Positions 1 through 8,598 of a DNA stretch of 64,000 bases are shown here, piece after piece. Numbering within the stretch: the stretch's first letter is position 1; every line of letters begins with the position of its first letter. The translations under genes and the position numbers were made by a program. The stretch is from NCBI RefSeq assembly GCF_900547205.1, contig NZ_URFY01000004.1:1-64000 (forward strand), written 5' to 3'. Origin of the DNA: an uncultured Bacteroides sp. (GTDB taxonomy: Bacteria; Bacteroidota; Bacteroidia; Bacteroidales; Bacteroidaceae). A model generated the notes under the pieces. It saw nothing but the letters and a program-made list of their open reading frames with translations. It searched no databases and was not told the origin of the DNA.

Positions 1-137
1 AAAAAAGTTTGAATTTATAATAGAGGAGGTGTCGCATTTATAACTTGAATTCAGCCAGCCCTAGAGAGGAAATAAATGATATTGTTCTCATGTTCTCATG
101 ATTTTTGGATAATATACTGGTTATAAACGTAGTAACT

Positions 138-173
138 TATGAGAAATACTTTTCAAAAAGGGTATTTCTCATA
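138..173. repeat. Inverted repeat, 12-bp perfect arms
   Basis: TATGAGAAATAC at 138-149 is the exact reverse complement of GTATTTCTCATA at 162-173, with a 12-nt spacer that itself has short complementarity. The right arm contains the TCTCATA motif that recurs through 230-307. Nothing in the flanks shows whether it acts as RNA or DNA. The stretch 1-137 holds no gene that I can support. Confidence 0.6.
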
Positions 174-241
174 GTATTTTACGTTCGTTAACTTCAAAAC
201 GGCAATAATGCATCCCTTTTCGGGGTATTTCTCATAGTATT

Positions 242-381
242 TCTCATACTATTTTGACGTATTCTCATACTTTTCTGCTGTTTTTCTCATACTTTTCCAA
301 CATCGGTCTTATTATTCTCTTATGTTTTCCTGATTACTCTCCTATGTTTTTCCCATTACCCTCCTATGTTTTTCCCATTAC
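242..381. repeat. Array A: 21-22 bp tandem repeats, TCTCnTA family
   Basis: Copies of TCTC(A/C/T)TA begin at 242, 263, 285, 316 and 338, with a CCTCCTA variant at 360. Spacings are 21, 22, 31, 22 and 22 bp. The last three units (316-337, 338-359, 360-381) are strict 22-mers, and the final two differ at a single base. Unlike arrays B-E the unit is not clearly palindromic. No ORF covers the array. The 382-496 stretch after it shows nothing recognisable. Confidence 0.75.
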
Positions 382-496
382 TCCCCAACCCGAACAATAT
401 ATGGATACTGTAATCTAGCCAGCTATATCTATTATGCAGAACACACAGTCTTATCATGTTCACCTACCGTTATTCTCGTTTTAACTAGCCTTCATC

Positions 497-592
497 CCGT
501 TCGTTCCACTCGAGTGCACAGGCCTTTGCACTCGAGTGAACAGACCTTGCCACTCCAGTGGAAAGGCCTTTCCACTGGAGTGGAACGAACGG
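497..592. repeat. Array B: four 22-bp palindromic units
   Basis: Ten-base palindromes or paired near-palindromes start at exactly 22-bp steps: CACTCGAGTG at 507 and 529, CACTCCAGTG at 551, CACTGGAGTG at 573. Units three and four together form a perfect 34-bp palindrome (550-583). The whole block is closed by 14-bp perfect inverted ends, CCGTTCGTTCCACT (497-510) and AGTGGAACGAACGG (579-592). An ORF on the minus strand across it (481-663) is low complexity and not credible. The region could fold as a long hairpin or bind a dimeric protein four times. Confidence 0.9.
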
Positions 593-720
593 TATATCTT
601 ATAGTTGAGACACGTATGTCGGTGAGATAAAACGGTAGGAACTATTGGTTTGCTTGCAGGCAAGCCTTATCCTACTCCCTATATATAAGGATACTAAACG
701 AACGAGAGCAACCATCTGCT

Positions 721-763
721 GTCTACAAAAAGCAAAAATGGCACAAATTTGCTGTTTGCAGAC
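721..763. promoter_or_regulatory. Inverted repeat upstream of vsr
   Basis: GTCTACAAAAAGCAAA (721-736) and TTTGCTGTTTGCAGAC (748-763) are complementary at 14 of 16 positions, with an 11-bp spacer. The right arm contains the TTTG copies that could serve as the -33 element of the vsr promoter, whose likely -7 box TATATTTG is at 775-782. The position suits a repressor or controller site, but no controller gene is seen. Confidence 0.4.
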
Positions 764-804
764 AACAAAATGATTATATTTGTATTCAATGCTGCAAAAA
801 GTGT

Positions 805-1338
805 ATGGATATCTGGAGCAAGAAAAAGCGTTCCGCCGTCATGGCGAAGATACGGAGCAAGGACACGAAGCCGGAATGGATTGTGCGTCGTTACTTGTTC
901 TCCCGCGGCTACCGTTACCGAAAGAACGTAAAGGGGCTGCCGGGCACTCCCGATATCGTGATGCGCAAATACGGCATCGTCATTTTCATACACGGTTGCT
1001 TTTGGCACGGGCATGAAGTAGACGGGACCACGCCACGCACCAACACCGAATTCTGGAAGAAAAAGATTGAGACAAATCGTTTGAGGGATGAACGAAACAA
1101 AGAAGCATTAAAGCAAATGGGTTGGGCGGTAATGACCGTTTGGGAATGCCAGTTGAAGCCTGCGGTCAGAAAACAGACTTTGCTGGAGATTGAATATCAC
1201 ATCAACCACACTTATTTGGCACGTTTCCAACAGAAGCCCGTCAAGCCATATCACATGGAAGAGAATGAAAACACCTCCGGCATGGTCGCCGAAGGCGAAA
1301 CGGAATATGGAAGCAAGTCTCCTCGTACGAATGAATGA
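805..1338 (+). CDS. vsr: Very short patch repair endonuclease (Vsr)
   Basis: Vsr nicks DNA 5' of the T in T:G mismatches that arise when 5-methylcytosine deaminates, starting short-patch repair. The 177-residue product has the family landmarks: KIRSKDTKPE near 15-24, the metal-binding aspartate in LPGTPD (D50), and the HGCFWHGH motif (63-70) with H68 in the catalytic position. The later VWEC motif is present. One zinc ligand of the E. coli protein (its C73) appears replaced by V72. The C-terminal ~30 residues are a polar extension. A TATATTTG -7 box lies at 775-782. The gene converges on the endonuclease gene with only 6 bp between stops, which makes it part of the restriction-modification module. 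The longer overlapping frames at 749 and 780 have no family similarity. Confidence 0.93.
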   Translation: MDIWSKKKRSAVMAKIRSKDTKPEWIVRRYLFSRGYRYRKNVKGLPGTPDIVMRKYGIVIFIHGCFWHGHEVDGTTPRTNTEFWKKKIETNRLRDERNKEALKQMGWAVMTVWECQLKPAVRKQTLLEIEYHINHTYLARFQQKPVKPYHMEENENTSGMVAEGETEYGSKSPRTNE

Positions 1339-1344
1339 GCATTC

Positions 1345-2541
1345 TCAATCAAACAAATAATGCTTTGGCAAGTGCTCTTGCTTCTCTTTCACCATTTCAA
1401 TGAATGATGCCAAGGTTTCTATTTCGGGCTGAAACTCTTTGTCGAATGAGGTCCGGTAAGAAGCCGGAACAACAAGCTTGAGATGTTCGTGCCTCATTTC
1501 CAACAATTGATTTTTTGAAATCCCTTGCTGAAGAGTAAACAGATACTTGGTTTCGATGCGGTTGGCTTCGTTCAGAACTTGCCGCCAACGATCTTTGCAA
1601 GTAGTTTTAGCTCCGAGAAAGACTAAATCTTCTGCGGGAAACAACAGATTACGATAGGCCTCCCCGTTAGGAAACAGGAAATCCGGCTTCTTATTGTCTT
1701 CCGTAACAGTTTGTGCTTCGTATTGCAATTGTGCTGCTGTAAATATGGTGGCAAGGTGATGCTCCAGTGATTTTCCGGCACGCGACTTGCGACGATTGAG
1801 AATGACATTGGAGAATCTAATAAGCTCCTGACAGTTTGTAAAAGGAACACTATAGACAGCAGCATAAACCTTTTCTTCAAAACTGCGAAACAAGCTATAT
1901 TCAGTATCAATCCATTTCAGTAATTGCACATCGGGATTCTTACAGATTTCAGTATCCGTTATTTTGTGAATCTTATTATATATGTCTCTGGCAAACTTTG
2001 CCATCAGCTTAGTTTCCGGGAACTCAGTATATAAGGCAACAAGCTCTTGAATACCCGTTTCCAATTGCTTTTCGGGCGTATTGACTTGTTTAATGTCAAT
2101 TAGCTGATTGGTAGTTTCCGATGAAAGATTGAAGAAAGCGAAGAAATCATCAATATCTTGGTCTGTCTGTAAGACGAAACCGCAATAGTAGTTTTCACTT
2201 TGTTGCGCTATAATAAGCAAATCGCCTACATTGTCCTCCTCAAAGAAAGGAAAACCTTTTCCAAAGCGAGTGATTCGATACTCATTTCGTGTCCCTTGCC
2301 CATAATAGATAAAACGGCTTTCCGTAACAAAGTCGTCTTGCCATTTCACTTCAACGAGTTTATCCTTGTTTTGCCCTTTTTGCCCGGGTGTGTCGAACAA
2401 AAGCAATGCAGCACACTTGGGTATATAAAAGCCTGCTTGATGCGAACCGTTTTTACCGGTGTCGTTGGCTGTGATAAAACGGCAAAATGCGTGTTTTGCA
2501 TTTTGCACATTGGCTATGGCACTATTTAAAATTTCGCTCAT
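1345..2541 (-). CDS. EcoRII-like type II restriction endonuclease
   Basis: The 398-residue product is close to the length of EcoRII (about 404). The N-terminal ~170 residues match the layout of the EcoRII effector-binding domain. The C-terminal part carries the EcoRII-C nuclease core: RKSRAGKSLEHH at 251-262, KPDFLFP at 285-291 (D287) and LGAKTTCKDRW at 309-319 (K312, K316), then a conserved LQQGISKNQL stretch. These line up as a PD-(D/E)xK active site. EcoRII-family enzymes cut CCWGG or related sites and usually need two copies. The pairing with Vsr and a Dcm-like methylase fits CCWGG, but the exact site is inferred. The start codon lies 6 bp after the methylase stop, so the two are probably co-transcribed. 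Confidence 0.9.
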   Translation of the reverse strand: MSEILNSAIANVQNAKHAFCRFITANDTGKNGSHQAGFYIPKCAALLLFDTPGQKGQNKDKLVEVKWQDDFVTESRFIYYGQGTRNEYRITRFGKGFPFFEEDNVGDLLIIAQQSENYYCGFVLQTDQDIDDFFAFFNLSSETTNQLIDIKQVNTPEKQLETGIQELVALYTEFPETKLMAKFARDIYNKIHKITDTEICKNPDVQLLKWIDTEYSLFRSFEEKVYAAVYSVPFTNCQELIRFSNVILNRRKSRAGKSLEHHLATIFTAAQLQYEAQTVTEDNKKPDFLFPNGEAYRNLLFPAEDLVFLGAKTTCKDRWRQVLNEANRIETKYLFTLQQGISKNQLLEMRHEHLKLVVPASYRTSFDKEFQPEIETLASFIEMVKEKQEHLPKHYLFD

Positions 2542-2547
2542 GACAGA

Positions 2548-3843
2548 TTAATCAGCTAACATGGTTTTTACTAATTGTTCGGAGACGGCAGTGATAAGAG
2601 GCACCACAACCGAGTTTCCACATTGCCTGTAGGCTTGTACGTCAGAAACTTGGTTAAGACGGTAGTTATCAGGATATCCCATCAACCGGGCACATTCACG
2701 GGGCGACAGTCTTCGGGGATTCATTCCGTCACCTTGAGGAATAAGTATTTCGGAGCCGTCTTTATAGTAACGGGCACTCAACGTGCGAGATATTCCATTG
2801 AGATTCACCATGCCAAAACCAAATCCATTGCCTTTGGCGCGATGCTTTTCCGCGTAATTCTGTAGATAGCTCCACAATTTATCGCTCAATGTATATTTGT
2901 CATCCACATTCGGGTCTAAGATTTCCTTTATGCTACGTGTAGCCAGCTTCTGTTCCGGGAAAGCGAATTGTTCCTTTCCATGATAAATATCTCGATTGAA
3001 GCCTACTATCATGATACGTTCCCGATGCTGTGGCACATAAGTTTGCCCGTCCATAACGAGGTAGTGAAGGGAATAATTCAATTCCTCCAATGCACCTTTT
3101 ATTATCTGAAATGTATTGCCTTTGTCATGCGACATTAAATTCTTCACGTTCTCCAGATAAAAAGCCTTGGGACGATGTCGGGAGATAATATCTGCCACAT
3201 CAAAAAACAACGTGCCTTGTGTCTTGTCCTTGAAACCGGTTTCCCTTCCAAGGCTTTTCTTCTTTGAAACCCCGGCTATGGAGAACGGCTGACAAGGAAA
3301 ACCGGCACAGAGGATATCAAAACTCTGAGGTATGTAGCTCTTGGTCACCTCTTTCGTGATGTCTCCGAAAGGCATTTCTCCAAAATTCGCCAAATAAGTC
3401 TTTTGTGCGTATTTGTTCCACTCTGATGAAAAGACGCATTTTCCTCCATGCGCTTGCATTGCCAAACGGAAACCTCCCATCCCGGCAAACAAGTCGATAA
3501 AAGTAAATCTCGGTTCTGCCGGATCGGGAAATGGGATATTGAAAAAGTCCGAGAACAGATTGTACTCTATGGGATTCTCCGCTACCCTTGCCACAAACTC
3601 ATCTGTTATTTCCTCATCCTTATTGCCCTTTTTTCTTTCTAAAAACTCACGAATGGCATAAATGATTTCTTTTTTGTTTTCCTCGCTTTGGATACAACCA
3701 TTGTTGTGCAGATAGTGGCTAAGTACCGCTAGCTGATTTTCCCAGCTAGTTTCACCATACACCTTAATTCCATTTTGCTCGTCTATTTCTTCAGGAAAGT
3801 CAGCAAGCTTCATGTCTTGCATAATCGTTTTTCTTACTGTCAT
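2548..3843 (-). CDS. dcm: DNA (cytosine-5) methyltransferase, Dcm/M.EcoRII type
   Basis: This enzyme methylates C5 of cytosine and should protect host DNA from the adjacent endonuclease. All key motifs are present in order in the 431-residue product: motif I FIDLFAGMGGF (115-125), the catalytic FPCQPF loop (C184), ENV (231-233), QHRER (272-276), RRLSPRECARLMGYP, and QCGNS near the end. A roughly 110-residue N-terminal extension precedes motif I, as in Dcm and M.EcoRII. It is somewhat shorter than Dcm (472). A -7 box in minus orientation, TACTTTTG, is at 3867-3874. A second in-frame Met at codon 8 is an alternative start. The gene is first in the minus-strand pair. Confidence 0.93.
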   Translation of the reverse strand: MTVRKTIMQDMKLADFPEEIDEQNGIKVYGETSWENQLAVLSHYLHNNGCIQSEENKKEIIYAIREFLERKKGNKDEEITDEFVARVAENPIEYNLFSDFFNIPFPDPAEPRFTFIDLFAGMGGFRLAMQAHGGKCVFSSEWNKYAQKTYLANFGEMPFGDITKEVTKSYIPQSFDILCAGFPCQPFSIAGVSKKKSLGRETGFKDKTQGTLFFDVADIISRHRPKAFYLENVKNLMSHDKGNTFQIIKGALEELNYSLHYLVMDGQTYVPQHRERIMIVGFNRDIYHGKEQFAFPEQKLATRSIKEILDPNVDDKYTLSDKLWSYLQNYAEKHRAKGNGFGFGMVNLNGISRTLSARYYKDGSEILIPQGDGMNPRRLSPRECARLMGYPDNYRLNQVSDVQAYRQCGNSVVVPLITAVSEQLVKTMLAD

Positions 3844-4013
3844 TCGATTTTAATCTATTAATGTGGCAAAAGTACTGCTTTTTATTGAGATTAGCGAATG
3901 GCGGTTTGGTAAACATACTGTGATTTAAGTATTATATTAAAGAACTCCATTCATCATTTTTGCCTTTATTTAAGTTTACTGTTAATATAGTATTAGTAAA
4001 TGATAAAATCGTA

Positions 4014-4045
4014 CTTGTCCTTGATACCAAACTGCCATACCTTTG
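4014..4045 (+). promoter_or_regulatory. Bacteroides-type promoter for the 4080 lipoprotein
   Basis: CTTG at 4014-4017, a 20-bp spacer, then TACCTTTG at 4038-4045 match TTTG-N19..21-TAnnTTTG. The predicted transcription start is about 25 bp upstream of the ATG at 4080, which supports that start over the longer frame from 3960. Confidence 0.65.
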
Positions 4046-4079
4046 TCCCCAGAGTTTAACATTAAAAATTATATATGCA

Positions 4080-5453
4080 ATGAAAAACAAATTATTTTAT
4101 CTTATTGGAGTAGCGGGACTATTGAGCTACACAGGTACATTTACTTCTTGTGTAAATGGCGTCGATGACGAATATCTGGAACAGAAAATCACAGAAGGTA
4201 CTGGCTCTGAAGAGGAAGGTGAAGAGCTTCCTGACTTGAATGGTGAATATAGTATGCAGGGAGACTTTGATCTGGAAATGACTTGCAATGGCGATGTACT
4301 TGAAGGACAGAAGGTGGTTATGGCCGTTGACGAAAATAACGAAACAGCTACAATAACATTTAGTGCTCTTGAAACTGATTTGGAAAGTGTAATCGGTTTG
4401 ATTCCGGGTGCTAACTTGATTCAAGGTATGGGCCTAAAGTATACAGGTAGCTGCGTAATTCCGGGAGAAAAAGAGCTAACCTTTACTAATATCCCTTTAT
4501 ACAAAAATGGATCAAGCTATGTATTTAAAGGTAGCCTTATTGAGCCTACATATACCATGAAGTTTGATGGCAAAATGGCTGATGAAAAAATGACTATGGA
4601 AGTTAATTATGAACTGACAAATCAGACTTTGACTGGTACGTGGATGGCAAAACCAAATCTTTATACAGGTAGTTCTGTCTCTATGACTCCTTTATGGTTT
4701 GATTGGGATACGAATCTACAAATTAGATTTGGAATAATCGATATGCCTGAAATGGGTATATACGGTTTAAATATTGATACCTACACTCCAAATGGACTAT
4801 ATGATTTATTACTTGTATTGTCCCCTATGATGTACAATGTTATCGATGTCCAAGAAATGATTGCTGATTTACTGCAAAGTATCACAGCTATGCCAAACGG
4901 AAGTATATATGCTACTTACGCATGGGATAGTGATAAAACCAATCCCGACAGATGGAGCTCTAATATGAATCGTAACATCGTACGTTATTATTTCGATGAA
5001 GAAAAAGCTGATCGTCTTTATTTAGATATCAATGGCCAATTCTTAGTAAACACCATAAAAAGTCTTGTACAGCCATCAAGCAACACTCGTGGAGCAGCTG
5101 AGGATCTTAAGGCACTTGGTACAGAACTGATTGATTTTTTGAAACCGGCACTTGAAAACGGTATTCCATGTACCTACAAGATGAATGGTAATAAGTTAGA
5201 CATCAACATTGATGGTGAGTTTCTATTAGGTGCTCTCAAATTAATAGCAAAAGTAGGAAATAACGAAGCAGCCCTAGGCTTTCTCATGCCATTATTACAA
5301 AGCGAGCCATCAATAGCTGCATACGCACCAAATATTGAAATTTTCTTAAAGCGCTTACCGGACTTATTGACATATAAAGACGAAACCAGTGGCGGAACTA
5401 AATCAGGAGAATGCAAATACGTCAAGATAGGATTACATTTAGAAAAGAAATAG
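4080..5453 (+). CDS. Surface lipoprotein, possibly DUF4925-like
   Basis: The 457-residue product begins with a lipoprotein signal (MKNKLFYLIG...TFTSC), followed by a glycine/acid-rich linker and long beta-rich sequence. The overall layout resembles the DUF4925 family of Bacteroides lipoproteins, an assignment made from memory only. The open frame extends to 3960, but the promoter at 4014-4045 and the signal peptide place the start at 4080. It ends 61 bp before susC and runs the same way, so it may be co-expressed with the SusCD locus and sit on the cell surface. No catalytic motif was seen. Confidence 0.75.
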   Translation: MKNKLFYLIGVAGLLSYTGTFTSCVNGVDDEYLEQKITEGTGSEEEGEELPDLNGEYSMQGDFDLEMTCNGDVLEGQKVVMAVDENNETATITFSALETDLESVIGLIPGANLIQGMGLKYTGSCVIPGEKELTFTNIPLYKNGSSYVFKGSLIEPTYTMKFDGKMADEKMTMEVNYELTNQTLTGTWMAKPNLYTGSSVSMTPLWFDWDTNLQIRFGIIDMPEMGIYGLNIDTYTPNGLYDLLLVLSPMMYNVIDVQEMIADLLQSITAMPNGSIYATYAWDSDKTNPDRWSSNMNRNIVRYYFDEEKADRLYLDINGQFLVNTIKSLVQPSSNTRGAAEDLKALGTELIDFLKPALENGIPCTYKMNGNKLDINIDGEFLLGALKLIAKVGNNEAALGFLMPLLQSEPSIAAYAPNIEIFLKRLPDLLTYKDETSGGTKSGECKYVKIGLHLEKK

Positions 5454-5514
5454 CTAAATGACAGCAAAACAGATTTCTAATGAATAAATACAGTTTAATC
5501 ACTCAAGTAGTATC

Positions 5515-8500
5515 ATGAAAAAAATACTTTGTTTTTTCTTCTTGTGTCTTCTCACCCTCTCCGGGTTTGCACAAGAAATAAATATAACGGGTACAGTTAC
5601 CGAAGCATCGACCAATGAGCCGATGCCCGGTGTAACTGTCCAGGTGAAAGGCACCACTACTGGTACCATCTCTAATATAGATGGTCAGTACACCATACAA
5701 GCAAAGATGAACGACATCATTGTCTTCTCTACTATAGGTATGAAAACGGTTGAAAGAAAAGTTACCTCCAACGCTCCCATCAACGTATCGATGGCAGAAG
5801 ACAATGTTCAACTAGACCAAGTGATAGTTATCGGTTATGGTACTGTGAAGAAAAGCCATCTCTCAGGAGCAGTTAGTTCTGTAGGAAAGAAAGAACTGAA
5901 CGGAGATGTCACTACTTCTGCCGCTAATGCACTGCAAGGAAAGATTGCCGGTGTGTCTGTAATGACTTCAAGCGGCAACCCGAACGATGGAGCAACCATC
6001 AACGTGCGTGGTATCAGTTCATTGTCGAACAACGATCCATTATACTTAATAGACGGTGCATTCGGTGATCTCAGTATGGTAGACCCTAACGACATCCAGT
6101 CTATCGAAGTACTGAAAGATGCTGCTGCGGCTGCCATCTACGGTTCTCGTGCAGCAGGTGGTGTGGTACTGATTACTACCAAAGGCGGACGTAGGGAAAT
6201 GCCAACTAAAGTTGACGTAAACTTCTTTACAGGCATTCAGCAGAACCCGAAAAAACTGAATGTACTGAATGGCGAACAATACAGCCGCTTTGCAAACTAC
6301 TACGGCTTGGCAGCCGATGGTTACGGTGCAGAATCCGACGCTGTGCCCTTCGTTGGTGAAGGTACAGATTGGCAGGATATTATGCTGAACACAGCTATGG
6401 TGTACAAAGCAAATGTAGGCGTTACAGGAGGTTCTAAGAACGCATCATTTAGCGCTTCCGGAGGTTATCTGAATAAAGATGGTATCATGCGCAATAGCAG
6501 TCACGAATCTTATAACATCCGACTGAAAAGTGACTTCAGCTTCCTCAACAACCGTGTTACAATAGGCGAATCTTTAATTCTCCGCCTTGCCAAAGGTATA
6601 GGCGGTATGGATCAGGACACTATGAACGGCATATTACGTTTCCCGACTGTGGTTCCTGTATTCGACCCGTCCAATGCTACCGGATGGGGAACATCTGCGG
6701 ATATCAATCTCCCGAACCCCTATGCATTGTCTGAAGTAAATGATGTCTCTAGCGAAAATACGCAAATCTTCCTGAACGCTTATATTCAGGCAGAAATCAT
6801 CAACGGACTGAAATATAAGTTGAACTTGGGTCTGAGAAGAAACCATACGAAAAACCGCAATTATATGGATTCGTACGACTTGGGAACTTACGGTATTAAT
6901 GAAGAACCGGACCTTTCGGAAAGCTTCTCCAGCTTCGACTCATGGGTGCTTGAAAATACCGTGAATTATGACCGTACTTTCGGCAAACATACAATTTCGG
7001 CTATGGCAGGTTATTCTGCACAGAAAGATTATGTGTACAACCTGAACGGCAGCAACTCCGACATTCCGAAATTTATCGATACAATGACCGGTAACGTGAC
7101 TACCATGAAGTCAAGCAGTTCACGTGGTGAGTTGGCATTAGTTTCTCTCTTCGGACGTGTGATGTATTCTTACGACGACCGTTATTTGTTCTCTGCTTCT
7201 ATCCGCCGTGACGGATCGTCACGTTTCCAAGACGGCCACCGCTTCGGTAGCTACCCTTCCGTATCTGTGGGATGGAACATCAACCGCGAGAAGTTCTTCC
7301 GTCCGTTGGAAAACATCTTCGATCAGTTGAAACTGCGTATGAGCTACGGTAAGCTGGGTAATCAGGAAATGGTCAGCTATTATCCTACACAAAGTATAGT
7401 AAGCGACGGTATGAACTACTTACAAGGCAATGCGATATGGTTTGGTAAACTGCCGTTCGTTAAAGCTGTATCACCGGGCGACCTGACTTGGGAAAATACG
7501 GAAACTTATAATATAGGTCTGGATGTAATGTTGCTAAACGGGAAATTGGCTCTGACAGCAGATGCCTATATCAAAAACACAAATAGCGTATTATTACCCG
7601 TTCCTGAACCATCTTCTACTGGTCTCAGCGGAATGCCGGATAGGAATGCCGGACAGGTACAGAACAAGGGTATTGAATTATCTGCTACATGGCGCAGTAC
7701 TATCGGCGACAAAGTCAACTATTACATCGGTGCCAACATGAGTACGGCAAACAATAAGGTTACTAAAATCACAGCAGGAGGTAGATATATGTCTATTTCG
7801 GGCTATTCGGCTCATGGAGCAGGTGGACGTGGCATCAATATGTTCAAAAATGGTCATTCCATGTCTTACTTTAACTTGATTGAAACGGATGGTATCTTCC
7901 GTAGCATGGAAGAAATTGAAAACTACAAAGGTAGAAACGGCGAACTGATTCAACCGGGTGCGCAGGTGGGTGATGTTCGATACAAAGACTGGAACGGTGA
8001 CGGTAAGATTGATACTAACGACCAGCACGATGTAGGCAGCCCGCTTCCTAACTTCAACTTCGGACTGAGACTGGGGGGTGACTGGAACAACTTCGACCTC
8101 AATATCTTCATCGACGGTGTGGCTGGTAACAAGATTTATAACTACCCGCGCTATTGTCTCGAATCAGGAGCATTCAACGGTAACCTGAGTACAAACGTAG
8201 CCAATTCTTGGAGACCGGACAACCAGAATACCGATATGCCACGTTTCTCTAAAGCAGACGGTACGGACAACAAGCTGGCTTACACGGACAGATGGTTGGA
8301 AGACGGTTCTTATGTACGCCTGAAAACAATCGACCTGGGATATACATTCCCCAAACAATGGGTGCAAAAGGCAATGATTCAGAACTTACGTCTCTACGTA
8401 TCAATGGAAAACCTGCTGACACTGACAAAATATAAAGGCTATACTCCCGACTTGGGTGAAAGTTCTGCCACCGGTGTAAGCTACAATGTGTTCTCTAGAG

Positions 8501-8565
8501 GAATCGACCAAGGACGTTACCCTATTCCTCGTACGTTCTCATTCGGCATCCAGTTGGCTTTATAA
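5515..8565 (+). CDS. SusC-like TonB-dependent outer-membrane transporter
   Basis: This protein should import oligosaccharides across the outer membrane using TonB energy, gated by its SusD lid. The 1016 residues show a signal peptide ending LSGFAQ, a CarboxypepD-regulatory-like domain (about 23-105, GTVTEASTNEPMPGV), a plug starting near VVIGYGTVKKS, and the SusC/RagA signature around IDGAFGD...IEVLKDAAAAAIYGSRA. A long 22-strand barrel region follows, ending in an aromatic/hydrophobic strand (FGIQLAL). The susD gene starts 34 bp later. No sigma/anti-sigma or hybrid regulator lies beside this locus, so its regulator is elsewhere or upstream of the window. Confidence 0.95.
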   Translation: MKKILCFFFLCLLTLSGFAQEINITGTVTEASTNEPMPGVTVQVKGTTTGTISNIDGQYTIQAKMNDIIVFSTIGMKTVERKVTSNAPINVSMAEDNVQLDQVIVIGYGTVKKSHLSGAVSSVGKKELNGDVTTSAANALQGKIAGVSVMTSSGNPNDGATINVRGISSLSNNDPLYLIDGAFGDLSMVDPNDIQSIEVLKDAAAAAIYGSRAAGGVVLITTKGGRREMPTKVDVNFFTGIQQNPKKLNVLNGEQYSRFANYYGLAADGYGAESDAVPFVGEGTDWQDIMLNTAMVYKANVGVTGGSKNASFSASGGYLNKDGIMRNSSHESYNIRLKSDFSFLNNRVTIGESLILRLAKGIGGMDQDTMNGILRFPTVVPVFDPSNATGWGTSADINLPNPYALSEVNDVSSENTQIFLNAYIQAEIINGLKYKLNLGLRRNHTKNRNYMDSYDLGTYGINEEPDLSESFSSFDSWVLENTVNYDRTFGKHTISAMAGYSAQKDYVYNLNGSNSDIPKFIDTMTGNVTTMKSSSSRGELALVSLFGRVMYSYDDRYLFSASIRRDGSSRFQDGHRFGSYPSVSVGWNINREKFFRPLENIFDQLKLRMSYGKLGNQEMVSYYPTQSIVSDGMNYLQGNAIWFGKLPFVKAVSPGDLTWENTETYNIGLDVMLLNGKLALTADAYIKNTNSVLLPVPEPSSTGLSGMPDRNAGQVQNKGIELSATWRSTIGDKVNYYIGANMSTANNKVTKITAGGRYMSISGYSAHGAGGRGINMFKNGHSMSYFNLIETDGIFRSMEEIENYKGRNGELIQPGAQVGDVRYKDWNGDGKIDTNDQHDVGSPLPNFNFGLRLGGDWNNFDLNIFIDGVAGNKIYNYPRYCLESGAFNGNLSTNVANSWRPDNQNTDMPRFSKADGTDNKLAYTDRWLEDGSYVRLKTIDLGYTFPKQWVQKAMIQNLRLYVSMENLLTLTKYKGYTPDLGESSATGVSYNVFSRGIDQGRYPIPRTFSFGIQLAL

Positions 8566-8598
8566 TACACTAAGATTAATACACTGAAAATTTAAAAT

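Noticed and set aside
497..592. Array B as a CRISPR array
   Set aside because: Units abut at 22 bp with palindromic cores and no unique 25-40 bp spacers; no cas genes in the window.
481..663. Minus-strand 60-codon ORF over array B
   Set aside because: It is a translation of the palindromic repeats (SSGKAF, SSGTNG) with no promoter.
694..1014. 106-codon minus-strand ORF opposite vsr
   Set aside because: Shadow of vsr without similarity or initiation signals.
3960..4079. 40-residue extension of the 4080 lipoprotein
   Set aside because: The promoter at 4014-4045 lies inside it, and the signal peptide begins at 4080.
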